Source: Rhodothermaeota bacterium MED-G12
Lineage (GTDB): Bacteria > Bacteroidota > Rhodothermia > Balneolales > Balneolaceae
Direction of reading: 5' to 3'
DNA length: 50,132 nucleotides
Assembly (NCBI GenBank): GCA_002457365.1
Contig: NTKP01000003.1
Coordinates: 1 to 50,132 of the forward strand
Shown: positions 1-8,746 of the stretch, one piece after another
Position numbering within the stretch: position 1 is the first letter of the stretch
Layout of the letters: each line of letters opens with the position of its first letter
Position numbers and translations under genes: made by a program
The notes under the pieces: model-generated
Seen by the model: only the letters and a program-made list of their open reading frames with translations
Databases searched by the model: none
Told to the model about the DNA's origin: nothing

Positions 1-1289
1 TGGATGTGGTGACATTAGGCTCAGGGATTGCCCTTGCAGAAAAGGTCCATGAATCTCTTCGCAGTAAAGGCATGAAAACGAGTTTTTCATTTTTCAAGCA
101 ATTTGGTACCGCTCAGGTTAAAACGCCTTCGGTGGAACTTGAATTTATTGGCGCCAGAAAAGAGAGTTATCGGAGTGATTCGAGAAAACCGTTGGTCGAA
201 GACGGTAGTCTTGAAGATGATCAGAACCGGCGAGACTTCACCATAAATTCCTTGTATTGGGAGCTCAACAAAGATCGGCTAGGAGTTCTGAATGATCCTT
301 TTGGCGGTCTTATAGATTTAAAAAAAGGGCTTATTCGAACACCCATTGAGCCGGAAAAAACCTTCAGTGATGATCCCCTCAGGATGATGCGTGCCGTCCG
401 ATTTGCCGCACAATTAGACTTTGAATTGTGCCCTGAAACGAAAGCGGCTTTACAGAAAATGGCCAGTCGTTTAGAGATTGTGTCCAAAGAACGCATTCGG
501 GACGAGCTCAATAAAATAGTGAATAGTCCTGTGCCATCGGTGGGCTTCGCGCTCTTATTTTCCACTGGTTTGTTGGCCCAGTTTTTCCCCGAAATGGTAG
601 CACTTCATGGGGTAAAGGAGCGTAATGGATTACGCCACAAGGACAATTTTTGGCATACCTTACAAGTATTGGACAATGTGGCCTCGGTAAGCGATTCGCT
701 GTGGCTTCGTTGGGCTGCCATCATGCATGATATTGCTAAACCCCCAACCCAACGGTTCGAGGACGATCACGGATGGACCTTTCACGGTCACGACGCCCTA
801 GGTGCTAAATGGACCCCGCGAATTTTTAGACGACTAGCACTTCCCATGGATGAGCGTATGCGTTACGTGCAGAAGTTGGTTCGTTTGCACTTGCGACCGA
901 TTGCATTAGTTTCAGATCATGTAAGTGATAGCGCAGTACGGCGTTTAATTTTTGAAGCAGACAATGATATCGAAGATTTGATGACTCTGTGTAGAGCGGA
1001 TATCACGAGTAAAAACGAATTTAAAGTTCGAAAATTCATGAGGAATTTTGAGCGGGTAGAGAAAAAAATTATCGAAGTTGAGGAGAAAGATCGGATTCGA
1101 AACTGGAAAAATCCGTTAACCGGTCAGGAGATTATGGATGCCCTTGATATTCCTCCATCCAAACAAATTGGTATCATCAAAGATTATATCAAAGAAGCTA
1201 TTTTAAATGGAGATATTCCCAATGAACACGATGCGGCTTTTTCATATATGATGAATCATCACCAAGATTGGGTAGGACAGCAAGCATGA
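1..1289 (+). CDS. cca: CCA tRNA nucleotidyltransferase / poly(A) polymerase family, HD-type (5' truncated)
   Basis: Adds or repairs the 3' CCA end of tRNAs from CTP and ATP in the cytoplasm. The frame is open from the left edge (codons from position 3), and the first visible residues DVVTLGSG match the stretch just after the catalytic GGxVRD/DxD motifs, so the start and active-site aspartates lie outside the window. Visible family motifs in order are RRDFTINSL, DPFGGLIDL, the neck-domain block DPLRMMRAVRFAAQ, and SKERIRDEL. About 230 residues in, an HD phosphohydrolase domain appears with MHDIAKPP. HD-bearing CCA enzymes are common in bacteria, and the HD domain usually has 2',3'-cyclic phosphodiesterase or phosphatase activity. 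The stop codon overlaps the ispE start by 4 bp (ATGA), so the two are probably co-transcribed. A poly(A) polymerase role cannot be excluded from sequence alone. Confidence 0.93.
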   Translation, partial: DVVTLGSGIALAEKVHESLRSKGMKTSFSFFKQFGTAQVKTPSVELEFIGARKESYRSDSRKPLVEDGSLEDDQNRRDFTINSLYWELNKDRLGVLNDPFGGLIDLKKGLIRTPIEPEKTFSDDPLRMMRAVRFAAQLDFELCPETKAALQKMASRLEIVSKERIRDELNKIVNSPVPSVGFALLFSTGLLAQFFPEMVALHGVKERNGLRHKDNFWHTLQVLDNVASVSDSLWLRWAAIMHDIAKPPTQRFEDDHGWTFHGHDALGAKWTPRIFRRLALPMDERMRYVQKLVRLHLRPIALVSDHVSDSAVRRLIFEADNDIEDLMTLCRADITSKNEFKVRKFMRNFERVEKKIIEVEEKDRIRNWKNPLTGQEIMDALDIPPSKQIGIIKDYIKEAILNGDIPNEHDAAFSYMMNHHQDWVGQQA

Positions 1290-2158
1290 GTAGACGGTGG
1301 GTCACGCAGTCGTATGCGAAAATTAATTTAGGTCTTCATGTCTTGGAACGCCTGCCTAACGGTTATCATATCCTAGAAACGGGTTTTTGTTTTATTGAGT
1401 GGAGTGACCGAATAGAAATGCGCCCCGCAGCGCAGATGGAGCTTCATATGAGCGAGCCAACGATTCCGGTTGATGATTCGAATTTGATCGTGAAGGCCCT
1501 CCAGCTCCTTCAGGAGCACGCCGGCCTCCGTGACCAATACCATATTTCGGTGGACAAACGCGTTCCGGCCGGCGCCGGCCTCGGCGGCGGGAGTGCGAAT
1601 GCGGCAGCGGTGTTGCGGATGGTGAATAAGGTGGCGAATTTGGGTTTGGCCGCCGCCGAGTTGGCCGAGGTGGGCCTTCGGATCGGAGCCGATGTCCCAT
1701 TTTTTATCCATAACCACGTGGGTATTGGGCGGGGATTGGGCCATGAGATTGAAATGTGTGATATTCAACCCGATGCATGGATTGTTACGGTGTTTCCAAA
1801 TGAGGGTAGCTCTACGGTAGAGGCCTACGAACAGGTGTATCCAAACCCTGAACCTGACTTTAATTTAAAGAAGGTACTTACTGAGGAAGAAATTGAAGAA
1901 TGGCCTTTTCTTTTGATCAATGATCTGGAGCCTGGCGTGATCGCCCGTATTCCCCAAGTAGGGGATATGAAGGATCAGATGTTGGATTTTGGAGCTGAAT
2001 TTGCAGGTATGAGCGGAAGTGGATCCAGTGTGTTTGGCTTATTTCATCAAGATTTTGTAGCTACCGAAGCATACGAATCGTTTGTTCGTTTAGGGTATGC
2101 CGCTAATTTGACTCGCCCTAAATTTGTACCCGATACGGGAGTGTATGAATTGGGATAA
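1286..2158 (+). CDS. ispE: 4-diphosphocytidyl-2-C-methyl-D-erythritol kinase
   Basis: Phosphorylates CDP-methylerythritol with ATP in the non-mevalonate (MEP) isoprenoid pathway. It is a GHMP-superfamily kinase of about 290 aa, the normal length. N-terminal YAKINLGLHV carries the conserved lysine (K12). The glycine-rich ATP loop PAGAGLGGGSANAAA begins near residue 94. GADVPFF contains the catalytic aspartate (about D136), and the C-terminal GMSGSGSSVFG is the third GHMP motif. I chose the ATG at 1286, which overlaps the cca stop by 4 bp, over a TTG at 1268 lying inside cca. The middle of the gene (about 1495-1700) is visibly richer in G+C than its surroundings and holds a 14-bp perfect palindrome within the ATP-loop codons. 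Confidence 0.95.
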   Translation: MSRRWVTQSYAKINLGLHVLERLPNGYHILETGFCFIEWSDRIEMRPAAQMELHMSEPTIPVDDSNLIVKALQLLQEHAGLRDQYHISVDKRVPAGAGLGGGSANAAAVLRMVNKVANLGLAAAELAEVGLRIGADVPFFIHNHVGIGRGLGHEIEMCDIQPDAWIVTVFPNEGSSTVEAYEQVYPNPEPDFNLKKVLTEEEIEEWPFLLINDLEPGVIARIPQVGDMKDQMLDFGAEFAGMSGSGSSVFGLFHQDFVATEAYESFVRLGYAANLTRPKFVPDTGVYELG

Positions 2159-2292
2159 GCGGATGCATGGACCCGAAACGATTATATGCTGAAGGCTATT
2201 TTGACTATAAATTATTGGATATAGCTCGGTAAAGAAGAAATTTTTCAAGTAAATTATTGACACAAACGATATGCTCACTCACACGTAGGATT

Positions 2293-4896
2293 ATGAACAA
2301 AGCCAAGAATACTAGTTCATCAAGTAAAAAAACGGGAAACAAAACGGCCAAAAAGAAGCCAGACGCTTCTAAGGCTACGGCCAAGCAGGCGGGTAAAAAA
2401 ACAGGGCCTAAGGCGCCTCCGACTCGCTCAAAGAAGCAGGAATTTACGACCAGGTCAGGTTTGGATCGGGATTCTTTGCGCGAAGATATTAAGCTGCATT
2501 TACGGCATACTTTAGCCAAGGATGAGTTTTCCCGAACCCCTTGGGATGAATATAGAAGCGTGGTGCTTACTCTTATGGACCGGTTGCATGACAAATGGCT
2601 TTCTACCCAAGCTCATTATCATAAGACGGGTGTGAAGAGGGTGTATTATTTATCCATGGAGTATTTGATTGGCCGTTTATTGGATAATATTGTGGTAAAT
2701 TTTGATGTACAACAGGAAGTGGCGGATGCCTGTGCAGATTTAGGGCTAGATTATGATGCCATTCGTAATTCTGAGTGGGATGCCGGCCTTGGGAATGGTG
2801 GTTTGGGCCGTTTAGCTGCCTGCTTCTTGGATTCAATGGCAACCCTTGGTATTCCAGCTATTGGATATGGTCTGCGCTACGATTATGGGATTTTTTATCA
2901 GAAAGTGATTGACGGATTCCAGGTAGAAAAGCCAGATTTATGGTTGCGTTACGGAAACCCTTGGGATATTGTCCGGCCAAAAATTCAGTATCCTGTTCAT
3001 TTTTACGGCCACCAAGGAATGCACAGCGCCGATAATGGACATATACAGTACAGTTGGGATCAGACTAGCAAGGTGTTGGCGGTTGCCTACGATACGCCTA
3101 TACCAGGCTATAACAATAACGTGGTGAATCAATTACGTCTATGGAAAGCGGAGTCGGATACGGCGTTAGACTTACAGAGTTTTAACCAGGGACAGTATAT
3201 TGATGCGGTTCGGGACAATCAGTTAGAACAAAACATCACTCGGGTGTTGTATCCAAATGACAAGGTTTTTGTGGGTCAAGAGCTTCGACTAAAGCAGGAA
3301 TACTTTTTGGTGGCGGCTTCTATGCAAGACATTATCCGTCGTTTCAAAAACCAGACCGATGATTGGGAAAAATTCCCAGAAAAAGTGGCTATTCAGTGTA
3401 ATGACACGCATCCCAACTTAGCCATTCCTGAACTCATGCGTATTCTGTTGGATGAGGTAGATATGCCTTGGGAAAAAGCGTGGGATATAACCGTAAAAAC
3501 GATGGCATACACCAATCACACCTTATTGCCAGAGGCCTTAGAAAAATGGCCGGTATCACTTATGCGAGTGTTGTTACCTCGTCACTTGAATATTATCTAT
3601 GAAATCAATCGACGTTTCATGGATAAAATTAAGGGGACTTACGGAGAAGATCATGGCAAAATGTCTCGCTTGAGTATTGTAAGCGAGGGGGAAAATCCGG
3701 TCGTTCATATGGCGCATCTAGGTATAGTGGGCTCAACCAAAGTGAATGGGGTTGCGGCCTTACATTCTCGCTTGTTGGTGGAGAACATGTTCCGAGAGTT
3801 TAATGAATTGTATCCTGATAAGTTTACCAATAAGACGAACGGAATCACACCGAGAAGATGGTTAAAACAGTGTAATTTAGAACTATCAGCGTTAATTACA
3901 GAGAAAATTGGAGACGATTGGATTACCGACTTGGATCAGCTGAAAAAATTAGAGCCTTTTGCAGAGGATGCGAAATTCCAGAAACGCTTTAATCAGATTA
4001 AACTGAATAATAAAAAAGTACTAGCGGAGATCATTCACGAGAATCAGGGTATTACGGTAGACCCTAATAGTATGTTCGACATCCAGATCAAACGTATTCA
4101 CGAATACAAACGTCAGTTGATGGCGGCGCTTAATGTAATCACCCTGTATAATCGCCTGAAGGATAATCCGTCGTTAGAAACAGTGCCTAGGACGGTTATT
4201 TTTGGTGGTAAAGCGGCCCCGGGATATACTATGGCCAAATTGCATATCAAGTTAATCAATGCCATAGGTGCTAAAATTAATGATGACCCGGACACCTCAG
4301 ATCGTTTGAAGTGTGTGTTCCTTGATAATTACCGTGTTACCTTGGCTGAATCTATGATTCCAGCTGCGGATGTGTCTGAGCAAATATCTACGGCAGGAAT
4401 GGAAGCTTCCGGTACGGGTAATATGAAGTTTGCCCTGAATGGCGCACTCACCATTGGAACCTTGGATGGTGCCAATGTTGAAATTAAGGAGGAGGTCGGT
4501 GATGAAAATATATTTATATTCGGACTCACCGTAGAGCAGGTAGATGAATTGCGACGACAAGGATATAATCCGTATTTGTACTACCAATCAAACCCTGAAT
4601 TAAAACGCGCTTTAGATCAAATAAGAGACGGATTTTTCACGCCTGAAGATCCGGGTCTTTTTCAACCAATCATACAGGCACTGTTAGAACAAGGGGATTA
4701 TTTCATGGTCTTGGCTGATTATGAAGCCTATGTGAAAAAGCAGGAAGAGTTAGAGCAGGTGTATAAAAATCAAAAAGAATGGACCAAAAAAGCTATTTAC
4801 AACGTAGCTCGAGTAGGTAAATTCTCTTCTGATCGTACCATAAAAGATTACAATGATGAAATTTGGAAATCCGAAGAAGTAACACTCGAGTCCTAA
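2293..4896 (+). CDS. glgP: Glycogen/alpha-glucan phosphorylase
   Basis: Releases glucose-1-phosphate from alpha-1,4-glucans using phosphate and pyridoxal phosphate (GT35 family); cytoplasmic. The family core covers about 800 residues: YYLSMEYLIGR, GNGGLGRLAACFLDS, the catalytic-site loop NDTHPNLAIPELMR, TNHTLLPEALEKW, NKTNGITPRRWL, and the PLP-binding block EASGTGNMKFALNG, with the Schiff-base lysine at about K712. The ATG at 2293 is chosen over an in-frame TTG at 2257. From it, roughly the first 50 residues are a Lys/Ala/Ser-rich, histone-H1-like tail absent from typical bacterial enzymes of this family. No other glycogen gene is adjacent, and ispE ends 134 bp upstream. Family assignment is secure; the tail's role is unknown. 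Confidence 0.96.
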   Translation: MNKAKNTSSSSKKTGNKTAKKKPDASKATAKQAGKKTGPKAPPTRSKKQEFTTRSGLDRDSLREDIKLHLRHTLAKDEFSRTPWDEYRSVVLTLMDRLHDKWLSTQAHYHKTGVKRVYYLSMEYLIGRLLDNIVVNFDVQQEVADACADLGLDYDAIRNSEWDAGLGNGGLGRLAACFLDSMATLGIPAIGYGLRYDYGIFYQKVIDGFQVEKPDLWLRYGNPWDIVRPKIQYPVHFYGHQGMHSADNGHIQYSWDQTSKVLAVAYDTPIPGYNNNVVNQLRLWKAESDTALDLQSFNQGQYIDAVRDNQLEQNITRVLYPNDKVFVGQELRLKQEYFLVAASMQDIIRRFKNQTDDWEKFPEKVAIQCNDTHPNLAIPELMRILLDEVDMPWEKAWDITVKTMAYTNHTLLPEALEKWPVSLMRVLLPRHLNIIYEINRRFMDKIKGTYGEDHGKMSRLSIVSEGENPVVHMAHLGIVGSTKVNGVAALHSRLLVENMFREFNELYPDKFTNKTNGITPRRWLKQCNLELSALITEKIGDDWITDLDQLKKLEPFAEDAKFQKRFNQIKLNNKKVLAEIIHENQGITVDPNSMFDIQIKRIHEYKRQLMAALNVITLYNRLKDNPSLETVPRTVIFGGKAAPGYTMAKLHIKLINAIGAKINDDPDTSDRLKCVFLDNYRVTLAESMIPAADVSEQISTAGMEASGTGNMKFALNGALTIGTLDGANVEIKEEVGDENIFIFGLTVEQVDELRRQGYNPYLYYQSNPELKRALDQIRDGFFTPEDPGLFQPIIQALLEQGDYFMVLADYEAYVKKQEELEQVYKNQKEWTKKAIYNVARVGKFSSDRTIKDYNDEIWKSEEVTLES

Positions 4897-4920
4897 ACCC
4901 TCTAATCTGGTGGGTAGAGT

Positions 4921-5964
4921 ATGTTCGGTAATTCATTTATACCGAGCCAGGCTCATTCATTCACCGCATCCACACAGCAAGTTGCTGGCTACGATAGTGT
5001 GGCTGCTAGCGAAGGCCCTAGCTCTCCACTGGTCGATGTGTTTGTCCCTGCGGACAGTGTAACGGAAGGAGTTCTTGAGACCATTACTAATTCAGAAGGT
5101 TGGTGGGAATGGTTGGTTTCGCTTAAAAGCTTATTAAACATTCCCCTTTTTACCTTGGCCAACACCTCTGTTACCTTAATGTCTTTAGTGGTATTCATCC
5201 TACTATTGACGATGTTTGTCATGGGTGCTTCGTATCTGAAAAAGATTCTGCGTGATCGAATATTGCCACGATTTGTTCAAGACGAGGGTCTGCAATACAC
5301 TCTGGCCCGAATGTCGCAATATTCTGTGGTGGTAATTGGAATATTGATCTCTTTTCAGTTCTTGGGGGTGGATTTCACGGGCTTAGCCGTAATCTTTGGT
5401 TTCTTATCGGTGGGTATAGGTTTTGGTCTTCAGAACATTACCTCTAACTTTATTTCGGGGCTCATTGTGTTATTTGAGCGACCTATCAGTGTGGGCGATC
5501 GAGTAGTTGTTAACGGCATTGAGGGGGATATTGAAGAAATTAATATCCGAGCTACCAAGGTTAAAACGTTGGAGAATATCTCCATCATTGTACCTAATTC
5601 AGATTTTGTTAGTAAAGATGTAATAAACTACTCCCACGGAGATCCTACCTTTAAATTGATTATTGATGTAGGTGTGGCCTATGACTCTGATTTAGATTTG
5701 GTGTTACAAGCCCTTGACGAAGTGGCGAGTGAAAGTACTTCGGTAATGAAAAGGCGAAAACATGATATTCATCTTCGTTCTTTTGGAGACTCTGCTTGGA
5801 ATATGAAGCTCATCGTCTGGGTTCCAAATGTAAAGAACCGATACACCGTACAAAATGAATTAAACCAAGCCATCGTACGAAAGTTTAACGAGCGCGGAAT
5901 TGAAATTCCTTTCCCTCAACGCGATATACACATAAAGACAGGAAAAAATCCTTTGTCGGAATAG
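4921..5964 (+). CDS. MscS-family mechanosensitive ion channel
   Basis: Inner-membrane small-conductance mechanosensitive channel protein, relieving turgor on osmotic downshock. It has 347 aa, close to the 286-residue E. coli MscS plus an N-terminal extension of about 60 polar residues that is probably periplasmic. Three hydrophobic stretches follow, at roughly residues 75-105, 125-150 and 155-190. The last is the pore helix with the Gly/Ala-packed pattern FLSVGIGFGLQNITSNFISG. The conserved beta-domain stretch FERPISVGDRVVVNG comes next, then IVPNSDFVSKDVINYS. It starts 24 bp after glgP on the same strand, so it may share its transcript. The convergent dinB gene ends 36 bp downstream, and no clear terminator hairpin is seen between them. 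Confidence 0.93.
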   Translation: MFGNSFIPSQAHSFTASTQQVAGYDSVAASEGPSSPLVDVFVPADSVTEGVLETITNSEGWWEWLVSLKSLLNIPLFTLANTSVTLMSLVVFILLLTMFVMGASYLKKILRDRILPRFVQDEGLQYTLARMSQYSVVVIGILISFQFLGVDFTGLAVIFGFLSVGIGFGLQNITSNFISGLIVLFERPISVGDRVVVNGIEGDIEEINIRATKVKTLENISIIVPNSDFVSKDVINYSHGDPTFKLIIDVGVAYDSDLDLVLQALDEVASESTSVMKRRKHDIHLRSFGDSAWNMKLIVWVPNVKNRYTVQNELNQAIVRKFNERGIEIPFPQRDIHIKTGKNPLSE

Positions 5965-6000
5965 GTTTCTAGGCGGGTATTATTAGAGGGCTTGAGAGTT

Positions 6001-7110
6001 TTATTTGTCAAGGGAGAGCTGTAGTTGTTGCGCCTGATCTTCCTCATTTATATCTAAATTGGAGAGGCTAATACCGAGTAAACGAACCGGCCGTTCACCA
6101 AATTCGGTACCTTTTAGAAGTTCTTGGGTGACCAGGCTAATTTCTGAAGCATCATTGGTATGGTGGGATAGGCTAAGGCTGCGTGAAATGGTTTCGAAAT
6201 TATCGTATCTCAATTTCAGGGTGATGGTTTTACCCGCAGCCGGTATAGTACGCATGCCCTCAGAAATTGTGGCAGAAAGACCTTCTATAAACCGTAAAAT
6301 GTATTCTCTTTCGCTAATATCCTCACGAAATGTGCGTTCTTTTCCGTAGGATTTCCGTATCCGATGAGATTGCACCGGCCGGGTATCCAGCCCTCTTGCC
6401 ATTCGGTAATAGTACTGTCCTGATTTACCAAAAATTTGAACTAGCTCAAAAAGATCCCATTTTTTTAAGTCAGCGCCGCATTGAATTCCAAGTCCCTGCA
6501 TTTTTCGAAGGGTGGCCTTCCCTACCCCGTAAAACTTTTTAATGTCCAATTCCTCTAAGAAATGCTCCATGCTTTCAGGGGGAATAACGGTTAGTCCATC
6601 TGGCTTATCCATATCTGAAGCGACCTTAGCCACAAATTTGTTGGGTCCAACACCGGCAGATGCGGTTAGCTTGGTACGTTCGTAAATCTTTTGTTTGATC
6701 TCCCGAGCAATTAAAGTAGCGGATGGATTTTGTGTGTGATTTTTGGATACATCCAAATAAGCCTCGTCCAAAGACAATGGTTCAACTAGATCGGTATATT
6801 CATAAAAAACATTGCGAATAATGGCGGATGCTTCTTTATAGGCCTCGAAACGAGCAGGCACAAAAATTCCATGCGGGCATAGTCGGTACGCTTGTGAAGT
6901 AGGCATAGCCGAATGCACTCCAAATACACGTGCTTCATAACTTGCGGTAGAAACTACTCCCCGACCACTGGGCCGGCCCCCAACAATTACCGGTTTACCA
7001 CGCCATTCGGGATGATCACGCTGTTCAACGGCTGCGTAAAAGGCATCCATATCTACGTGAATAATTTTTCTTACAGCACCATTTTTCTCTTGTGAGGGAT
7101 TCATCTGCAT
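6001..7110 (-). CDS. dinB: DNA polymerase IV (Y-family translesion polymerase)
   Basis: Error-prone translesion DNA polymerase. It has 369 aa, close to the family's usual 350. HVDMDAFYAAVEQRD near the N terminus holds the first metal-binding aspartates (D20, D22), and LSLDEAYLDVS holds the catalytic acidic pair (D115, E116). SAGVGPNKFVAKVASD and KPDGLTVIPPE complete the palm and thumb pattern. The C terminus, QQLQLSLDK, includes a QLSL sequence resembling the beta-clamp-binding motif expected at the end of Pol IV. A second in-frame ATG lies two codons in. The gene follows the dipeptidase on the same strand after about 41 bp, so it is probably read from that gene's promoter. No LexA box was recognised. 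Confidence 0.96.
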   Translation of the reverse strand: MQMNPSQEKNGAVRKIIHVDMDAFYAAVEQRDHPEWRGKPVIVGGRPSGRGVVSTASYEARVFGVHSAMPTSQAYRLCPHGIFVPARFEAYKEASAIIRNVFYEYTDLVEPLSLDEAYLDVSKNHTQNPSATLIAREIKQKIYERTKLTASAGVGPNKFVAKVASDMDKPDGLTVIPPESMEHFLEELDIKKFYGVGKATLRKMQGLGIQCGADLKKWDLFELVQIFGKSGQYYYRMARGLDTRPVQSHRIRKSYGKERTFREDISEREYILRFIEGLSATISEGMRTIPAAGKTITLKLRYDNFETISRSLSLSHHTNDASEISLVTQELLKGTEFGERPVRLLGISLSNLDINEEDQAQQLQLSLDK

Positions 7111-7151
7111 AGGTTGTTGGGGTACTGTATTCCGAGCGATGGGTAAAAGAC

Positions 7152-8444
7152 TCAGCTCCCTTGCATGGATGCCGCGACGGCTTCCACCTCATCTAAAACT
7201 CTTAGAAGATTAGCTCCCCATAATTTAGTTATTTCCTCATCACTGTATCCACGCTTCACTAACTCTAAGGTTATTGAAAAGGTTTCAGATGCATCATCCC
7301 AACCATGAACGCCTCCTCCTCCGTCAAAATCTGAGCTGATTCCAACATGATTAATACCAATTAAATTGACCATGTAATCAAGGTGGTCAATGAAATCTGA
7401 AACATCGACCCCGTATTGACCCTTTTCTGACATCGTTGCGCTTACCTCGGCTTGAAGGGCCCGATATTGCGTCATGTATTGGTCTCGATCAGTTGCCTCC
7501 ATTGTCCGGATATCGGCCCAACTTTTTCGTTCAAAGCCTAAGGCTGAGGCACGGGCATCGAATAATTCATCCGCATCGGCTTGCCATTGAGCATGTTTTT
7601 CTGAATCAACATAGCTACGGAAGGCAACTGTTTGGACAACTCCACCATTCTCTTTTAGAGCCAATAACTCTTCATCGTCTAAATTACGACTCACGTCATT
7701 TACGGTCCTTGCCGAAGAATGAGAAGCAATAACTGGGGCTTTTGATAGGGCTATAGTTTGCATGTTGGATTCTTTAGAGGGATGAGATAAGTCAATCATG
7801 ATACCCCATTTATTCATTTCGACAATGGCTTGTTTTCCTAAATCACTAAGGCCGTTATACAACCAAACATTGTCTCGTTCACCCGTATTGGAATCACAAA
7901 ATTGACTATGGCCGTTATGTGATAAGGACATATACCTCGCTCCCCTTTCGTGAAATTCTTTTATGCGAGAAAGATCAGTTCCAATGGGATAGGCATTTTC
8001 AACCCCAATCATAGCGACTTTTTTTCCGCGAGCTTGGATATCCCTTACCTGTTCAGCGTTTACGGCTAGCTCGATACGATCGGGCGCATACTCATCTACT
8101 AGGCGGTGGATGGCGTCAAACTTATCGATAGCATTTTCATAAGCCGCCGCATAGCCCTCTTCACTTAAGGTATCTTGTCCGGTATATACAATAAACCAAG
8201 CGACATCTAACCCGCCTTCTTCCATTTTTGGCAATGTCACCTGGGTAGGCAAGTCCGTAGTATAATTTCGGTCTGCGGTAAAATTATTTGTGTTAATGTC
8301 TACGTGAGTATCAATGGTGATGACCGACTCGTGAAGGCGTTTGGCCCGTTCGAGTTGATCGCTTGTGTTGGGAGTAGTACACTGAATAAGTAAAACAGAT
8401 AGTAGTATGGGTACTAAAGGGAATAATAATTGACTAGATTTCAT
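7152..8444 (-). CDS. Membrane dipeptidase, M19 (renal dipeptidase) family, lipoprotein
   Basis: Zinc-dependent dipeptidase of the M19 family, which cleaves dipeptides including those with D-residues at the second position. The 430-aa protein begins with a hydrophobic signal ending in a lipobox (LLIQC, Cys22), so it is predicted to be membrane-anchored outside the cytoplasm. Metal ligands expected of the family are visible: IDTHVDI (H47, D49), the bridging glutamate in GVENAYPIG (E149), DLSHPS (H221) and VIASHSSAR (H242). GISSDFDGGGG near the C terminus holds the conserved Asp. A dipeptide-scavenging or peptidoglycan-peptide recycling role is inferred. It lies directly upstream of dinB. Confidence 0.93.
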   Translation of the reverse strand: MKSSQLLFPLVPILLSVLLIQCTTPNTSDQLERAKRLHESVITIDTHVDINTNNFTADRNYTTDLPTQVTLPKMEEGGLDVAWFIVYTGQDTLSEEGYAAAYENAIDKFDAIHRLVDEYAPDRIELAVNAEQVRDIQARGKKVAMIGVENAYPIGTDLSRIKEFHERGARYMSLSHNGHSQFCDSNTGERDNVWLYNGLSDLGKQAIVEMNKWGIMIDLSHPSKESNMQTIALSKAPVIASHSSARTVNDVSRNLDDEELLALKENGGVVQTVAFRSYVDSEKHAQWQADADELFDARASALGFERKSWADIRTMEATDRDQYMTQYRALQAEVSATMSEKGQYGVDVSDFIDHLDYMVNLIGINHVGISSDFDGGGGVHGWDDASETFSITLELVKRGYSDEEITKLWGANLLRVLDEVEAVAASMQGS

Positions 8445-8537
8445 ATTCGTAATGGTAATTTTTAAAGCACAGAGTAAGATATTTATAATGTCTCCGACGG
8501 CTTCAAGGTGAAAATGCTTAGGTTATTTAGTATATAG

Positions 8538-8588
8538 CTAAAGCATCAAATCAAATCAATAAAAGTTGAAATAATCGATTATCATTAA
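8538..8588 (+). pseudogene. Remnant of HigB-like toxin, C-terminal end
   Basis: Only the last 16 codons are open, ending KVEIIDYH and a stop. The terminal DYH is the usual end of HigB/RelE-like toxins of the HigBA type. An in-frame stop lies at 8535-8537. A possible earlier fragment, RRLQGENA at 8495-8518 in a different frame, loosely resembles the LHxLKGD stretch of HigB. The fragment ends 9 bp before the HigA-like start at 8598, the normal toxin-then-antitoxin order. The call rests on a short C-terminal match and on its neighbour, so it is tentative. Confidence 0.42.
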
Positions 8589-8597
8589 GTACATAAA

Positions 8598-8746
8598 ATG
8601 GATAAGTTAGCAAACATACAACCTGGCGAAATTCTGCAAATTTTTGGTTAGGGCTGCAAATCGATTTTGACATTGAGGCCGAAAAGTCAGCCATTCAATC
8701 AGAGCTTAGGCAAATAAAACGCTTCGAAAATAAACCGATTGCTTGA
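8598..8746 (+). pseudogene. Remnant of HigA antitoxin with internal deletion and frameshift
   Basis: An ATG at 8598 opens MDKLANIQPGEILQ, matching the conserved HigA N terminus (typically M-x-K-L-x-x-I-H-P-G-E-I-L), but stops at 8649. In another frame, 8642-8743 reads FWLGLQIDFDIEAEKS and onward to a stop, matching the conserved HigA C-terminal pattern (FWLNLQxxYDLE). The part that should lie between, roughly 50 codons with the helix-turn-helix, is missing. The simplest reading is a whole antitoxin gene that suffered an internal out-of-frame deletion. It sits 9 bp after the HigB-like remnant, and no functional protein is expected. Confidence 0.62.

Noticed and set aside
1392..1768. Two overlapping minus-strand frames opposite ispE.
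   Set aside because: They arise from the G+C-rich patch, which contains few stops in any frame; the plus strand encodes a complete IspE.
2257..2285. TTGACA at 2257 as a promoter for glgP.
   Set aside because: No acceptable -10 element at 16-18 bp spacing; the following bases are CACACG.
5965..6000. A terminator between the convergent MscS and dinB genes.
   Set aside because: The 36-bp gap shows no stable inverted repeat with a T-run.
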